From Thunnus maccoyii (Eukaryota; Chordata; Actinopteri; Scombriformes; Scombridae): 64,000 nt of DNA. Each line of letters opens with the position of its first letter. The stretch's first letter is position 1. Position numbers and translations under genes: made by a program. The stretch covers positions 13,689,501-13,753,500 of the forward strand of contig NC_056550.1 of assembly GCF_910596095.1 (NCBI RefSeq), in the 5' to 3' direction. This document shows, piece by piece, positions 59,747 to 64,000 of the stretch. A model generated the notes under the pieces. The model saw only the letters and a program-made list of their open reading frames with translations. It did not search any database and had not been told where the DNA came from.

Positions 59747-62700
59747 GTGAGACAGCTGACTGCTATCTGATACACAGCTGACTGCTTGTTTATTTACTAT
59801 GACGCCTGTCTACAAGCTAATGCTTACTGGCTCGGGTGGCAGCTAAAAGCAAACAAAACAAGCCTGGCTGTATTTCCTGCTAACCAATGAACACTGTTGT
59901 CACTATATGTATATTTGTAGTGTATGGCATTTTATAATGACAAGTAACAACATGTCAGGAGACTGGTAGAAATACACTTTCGACTTTTCGTCCACCAGTG
60001 CTCATAAAAAAATCCACACCGTAATCTATTCTAGTTTGATTCTGATTGAAAAGTAACACACATAAATCTGTCCCCAGGTACCAGTGTGTCTCAGTTAATG
60101 TAATACAGGTTATTGTAACTGCGGGTACAGGCAAGTTAACCTTTCAATAGGGTTGGTTTAGTCACTGACATATTACCAAGTTTATGGGACAACAGAATAG
60201 ATGTTGGCCTACCAGCACGGAAACATTGGTTTCCCTTTTGTTTTCAGGTGCACCTTGAATAACAACTTTGATGTTGATCACAGTGCCATCGCACTGTGCC
60301 TACATCATAAGTCTTGTCATGGGTTTGATCATTTTTATGATGAATGAAAACTTATTCCTGGAAGAAAATGACTTGCCATTTTGTTAGTCGCCAGTGGGGT
60401 GAAATCATTTGGTAATAGACACACACTATTAATTAGTATCCAGTCTTAGTGATCAAATTAGACTGCCTTCATACATTTTAAACTAGGTGGAACATACATT
60501 GAAATGATCCTTGTTGGTGTGTTGATTTACCTTGTTCAGGTAAAAATGACAGAAACAGGAGGGAACTGATTGTATGAAAACAATTCATTTCCAGCAGTTA
60601 CACAGCAGCTCTAGCAGTTCCCCAAGGGATACTGATGTGAGAGTACTGTTGTGTAACTGATTATGGATCAGCTGAACATTCTATTATGGCAATATTGATA
60701 ATCAGTTGGTATTTTAAGTCCTTTATCAAGTACATTTGGTGGCTACAGCTTCTCAAATATGAGTATTTTCTTGCCTTGCTCAATTTCACGCCACTGTAAA
60801 TTGCATTCTTGTGAATACTAGACAAAATTAGGAATTTCAGGATTTCACATATCTTTTTTTAGAATAATGAAGAATTTTCAGCAGATGAAGTAGTTTCCGA
60901 AAATAATCTTAACTTGCAAACTTAATGTTGTGGATGCCATAAATCCACTTGGAGGCAAGGGGATAGTTTCAGTGTTTTCTTTTTGTTTTTGCAGCTTCAC
61001 ACAGCAAAAGGCTCAGTCAGTGTCGTCTGTCTTGGTGCAACCTGCTTCCTGACAAGAAATGAATAGACGCAAAAGTGAATATTGTGTAGCCGGGGTCGGT
61101 AATGTGTAACTGTAACACATTCCAATCTTATCAGCCCCAGTCAATGATTAGCAACAGTGCTGTTTACTTAATTATGATAGGTCATACAGGAAACTGATGT
61201 AGCAATATGAGCATGCTTTTTATGCTTTTATTACATAGCAACCTGTCCTCTGCCCCACTTCCCCAGTCTTTACTTTGGAGTCATTTATCAGTGTCTACAG
61301 ATATGGTACATTAATACTTGATGTTTAAAAGTTTAGATTTAAGTTAAGAGTTGTGGGTGAGAAAGAGAGAAGAAACTCCTTAAGTGACTTGCTCCGTTTT
61401 CACACATCAAACATGGGTAAATGTTGAAAGGTGAGCTTTAACAGTGGTGTTAATGTTTTAACTGTAGTAACAGTCAGCTGACAGGAACATGTCTAGTCTG
61501 ACACTATGGACATTGGTCTTAACCTTCCACCAAGTTACCCAGTGACTCAGTGACTACCAACCCAGGTTACTTTTACAAACCAGCCTATCCTATATTGTCA
61601 GGGGCCAAGGATCGGAGCTCCTGTACTCCAGTTCAGTGAGCTGCTTCAGAATCCAAACAATTGCATTTTGCATTGTTACAGTGTGTTACAAAGAATGCAT
61701 GCAAATGTTGCCATGAAGCAGGCAAATGACAGATATATATAGTGTTGTTTTCTATTGTTTTAATAGTGAGAAGATGATGCTGATTTGTAATTGAAAATGA
61801 CACAGTCTTGTAAATATGGATCCTCACAAAGGCCCGATGGCCATAATTATTGGCTGCTTCAGATACCTTGGCTGTTCATTCGACGAGGCTTGGTGCTTCT
61901 TATCTTAGCAGACGGACAAATCGTATCAGAACCCAAACATGTCAGCCCGACAATGCCATCCTCCATCCTTTATGTAACTGGAAGTACAGACATCCACTGT
62001 TGTAAACACTGGTGGGTGAAATCTGCAAAAATGGGTCAGCTCCTCCTCTGCGTGAATGCCTACTGAAATATGCAGTGGAACCGAAATAAGACCTGGCAGC
62101 TCCCTGCCGTATTGGTCCCAAAAACCAGTTGAGTCATTTGGTGGGCCCTGCCAAGTCATAATATGAACCCATGACTCAGATAAGGCCTTACCAAGGAGAA
62201 CTGATCCCATGTAGAGCTGTCGTGACCCAGCTCCTGTTTTTTTTCTATAATGCTGCTGCTGCAGACTCTCTGGGAGTCCTGCACTGCCTGGAACCCTGTT
62301 GCTCCACAGAAACAGACCGAGGGTGTTTAAAAGATGTTTTTCACAGGATTGTCTTGAAGTTAAGCTTTGACTTTAATAAAGCTAATTATACTATTTACTG
62401 AACTATTTGTTGTTTCAGATAATATATGCTGCATATAATTTAGTAGGCTGTCATCATTGATGGAGGAAGCGTTTTGTGAAAAACAGCCACTCGTGACATA
62501 TTATGGAGCTTACTGAAACGGGGCTGTTGAGTTTTGGTTTATGATTAGCTCGCTCCTGGTTTCATGATGCTGGACATTTTTACTAGTGCTCATTATGAAA
62601 CACATGTTTTATGATAGGATTGCATTATATCAATTTCAGGCAATATTGTGTCAATTTGATAATTGCTTGATCTGGCAGTTGTGTGGTTTTGGGAAATAAA

Positions 62701-64000
62701 TAAAGCTTTGGGAAAGAGATTCCTCTTTAGCATTCAGGGGTTTCCTGGTCTCAGTATGAGGCTGTGGTTGTAACTACCTGGGTGTAGTGGTGAGGTGGTG
62801 GGGGCTGTTTGCTGACATAGCAACAGCACAGTAATGCATGCAGTAGATGTTATTGCCTGTTATTAATTTCTATGATTTGATGTTTGCTTAAACCGTACTT
62901 GCTTACAGTAAACTCTTACTGAAGCAGGTAATCTTACATTTAGATTTATCAGGGAAGACCAGGCCAGTGCTGGGACAACTCAATTTAAAAAAAATTTTTT
63001 TTGCCTTTGTTCACCCTTTGTGACATTTTCTTCCCTCCAGATAATGTTAATTTCTCTGGATTGCTCCCTCCACCCCTTTTCCTCCTCGTAGGACGTGGAT
63101 GTGTCATTTGGTATATTGTGTTTTATTCAGAGAAAATGGTGATCATATCAAGTGCTGATTGTATAGTCTGACATCCAACAATCTTAAATAATTTAAAATA
63201 TTACGTAGTCTTTTTTCACACACGTTAACGATAGACACTAGTTTGAGGTATGAGGTGGCTTCTCACATGAAGAGAAATTCTTTGCCGTCCTCATCAGTCA
63301 CATTTTGTGCACTCAGTAGTTTTGACTGATTTGCATGTTAAGCAGATTCAGTTTATTTCGGTTCACATCAGTTCTCCTTCTCTTCCTTCCACTTACAATC
63401 TGTATCATGAAGGAATTGTGTGTAACCTTTAGCAGCCCATGTAAGCCAGGCTCATCACTTACCTCCTGATGATAAATTACGAGGTAGAAAACACTTTAAG
63501 TTTTAAGTACACATCTACATTTAGAGCTAAATCCCCCGGGCCTGTGTATGAACTATGGACCCATTTCAGTGTTTCCCCAAGGGATTTTTTTCAGCAGCGG
63601 TGCTGTTTTGCACGCGCAGAGCCCACAACACCAGGACCCATATTTGTGCACATGGGCAGTGCAATAACTTAGCAAACTAAGTTACTAGCTTAGATTTGTT
63701 CCAGTTAGGATTATTCATGTCCACAGACTCATGTGTGTGATAATTTGCAGGAAATTTTGACACCAGAAGGGCTCTGGAGTGAAGGAGATTTCAGTTAGGA
63801 ATAAATAAGATATCAGTATTTTCAGGTAAGTTTTGCATCACAATATATCTAATTTAACTTTTCCTAAAGGCTAAGTTGCCTGTAGCGTGGCGTCTTTGAC
63901 TTTGAGGGTGGTCTAGGGTTGTGATTGTACACTGATCTCATTCACAGGTTGATACATTCGTCTGTTTTAGGATTATTGTTAAGTATATTTTCACTGTAGC
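59747..64000 (+). other. Probable intron 1 of the right-hand gene
   Basis: This runs from the donor at 59747 to the window edge. I found no acceptor followed by a credible exon. The open frames (up to 94 codons, about 61790-62215) are featureless. A hAT-type terminal word (CAGTGTTTCCCC) occurs at 63567. The rest is AT-rich and unremarkable. Confidence 0.5.
63567..63665 (+). mobile_element. Possible hAT-type repeat end
   Basis: CAGTGTTTCCCCAAGGG followed by TTTTTTTCAGCAGCGGTGCT is the type of terminal sequence seen in many vertebrate hAT elements. Only one end is visible and no partner end or target duplication was found, so the right boundary is arbitrary. Confidence 0.3.

Noticed and set aside
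61790-62215. Overlapping 91- and 94-codon open frames near the right edge
   Set aside because: They lack conserved features and splice signals and lie in the presumed intron.

Overview
The window is vertebrate nuclear DNA, almost certainly from a ray-finned (teleost) fish. The genes are split by GT-AG introns and match vertebrate families. Fish-type beta-parvalbumins lie in tandem. The intergenic DNA is rich in CA/TG and GA/CT microsatellites, hAT and Tc1-like DNA transposon remnants, and small palindromic repeats of kinds common in teleosts. Positions and exon joins below come from hand translation with conserved protein motifs and splice consensus. Family names rest on recalled homologues, not on a search.

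Left part (1-20.9 kb, minus strand): two voltage-dependent calcium channel gamma-subunit genes lie head to tail. cacng4, a TARP, is complete in four exons (20722 to 9190, 324 aa, ending in the PDZ ligand TTPV). Downstream of it, only the first coding exon of cacng1 (3142 to 2902) is inside the window. The rest of cacng1 lies beyond the left edge. Human CACNG4-CACNG1 has the same order and orientation.

Middle (21-40.8 kb): this is a transposon-rich stretch around AIMP2, the tRNA-synthetase complex scaffold p38 (minus strand, 32233 to 29164, four exons, 323 aa). It holds an apparently intact two-exon hAT-type BED-finger transposase gene (23702-25917, plus strand, 634 aa). It also holds a shrunken Tc1-like element with both terminal inverted repeats (about 27411-27942), two related hAT-like fragments, two direct copies of an unnamed repeat on either side of AIMP2 exon 1, and a roughly 600-base palindromic element.

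Right part (40.9-57.9 kb, minus strand): a tandem array of four parvalbumin-family genes. From left to right these are an oncomodulin/thymic-type parvalbumin (109 aa), two fish beta-parvalbumins (108 and 109 aa) and a divergent parvalbumin (108 aa). All four keep identical intron positions, with exons of 58-61, 133, 110 and 23-26 coding bases, and apparently a separate non-coding first exon. Three have a clear TATA box. They encode soluble EF-hand calcium buffers. Near the right edge a plus-strand gene begins (59644), with a CCAAT/CRE-type promoter and a first coding exon that encodes a signal sequence. Its position next to an oncomodulin-type cluster suggests LMTK2, but this is an inference. 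The remaining 4.2 kb looks like its first intron.

The linkage joins blocks that are separate in human: CACNG4-CACNG1 (17q24), AIMP2/OCM (7p22) and OCM2-LMTK2 (7q21). Apart from the transposon genes, all loci are single-copy host genes or the parvalbumin tandem family. I saw no CRISPR array, operon, functional tRNA or rRNA gene, or LTR/retroviral element.
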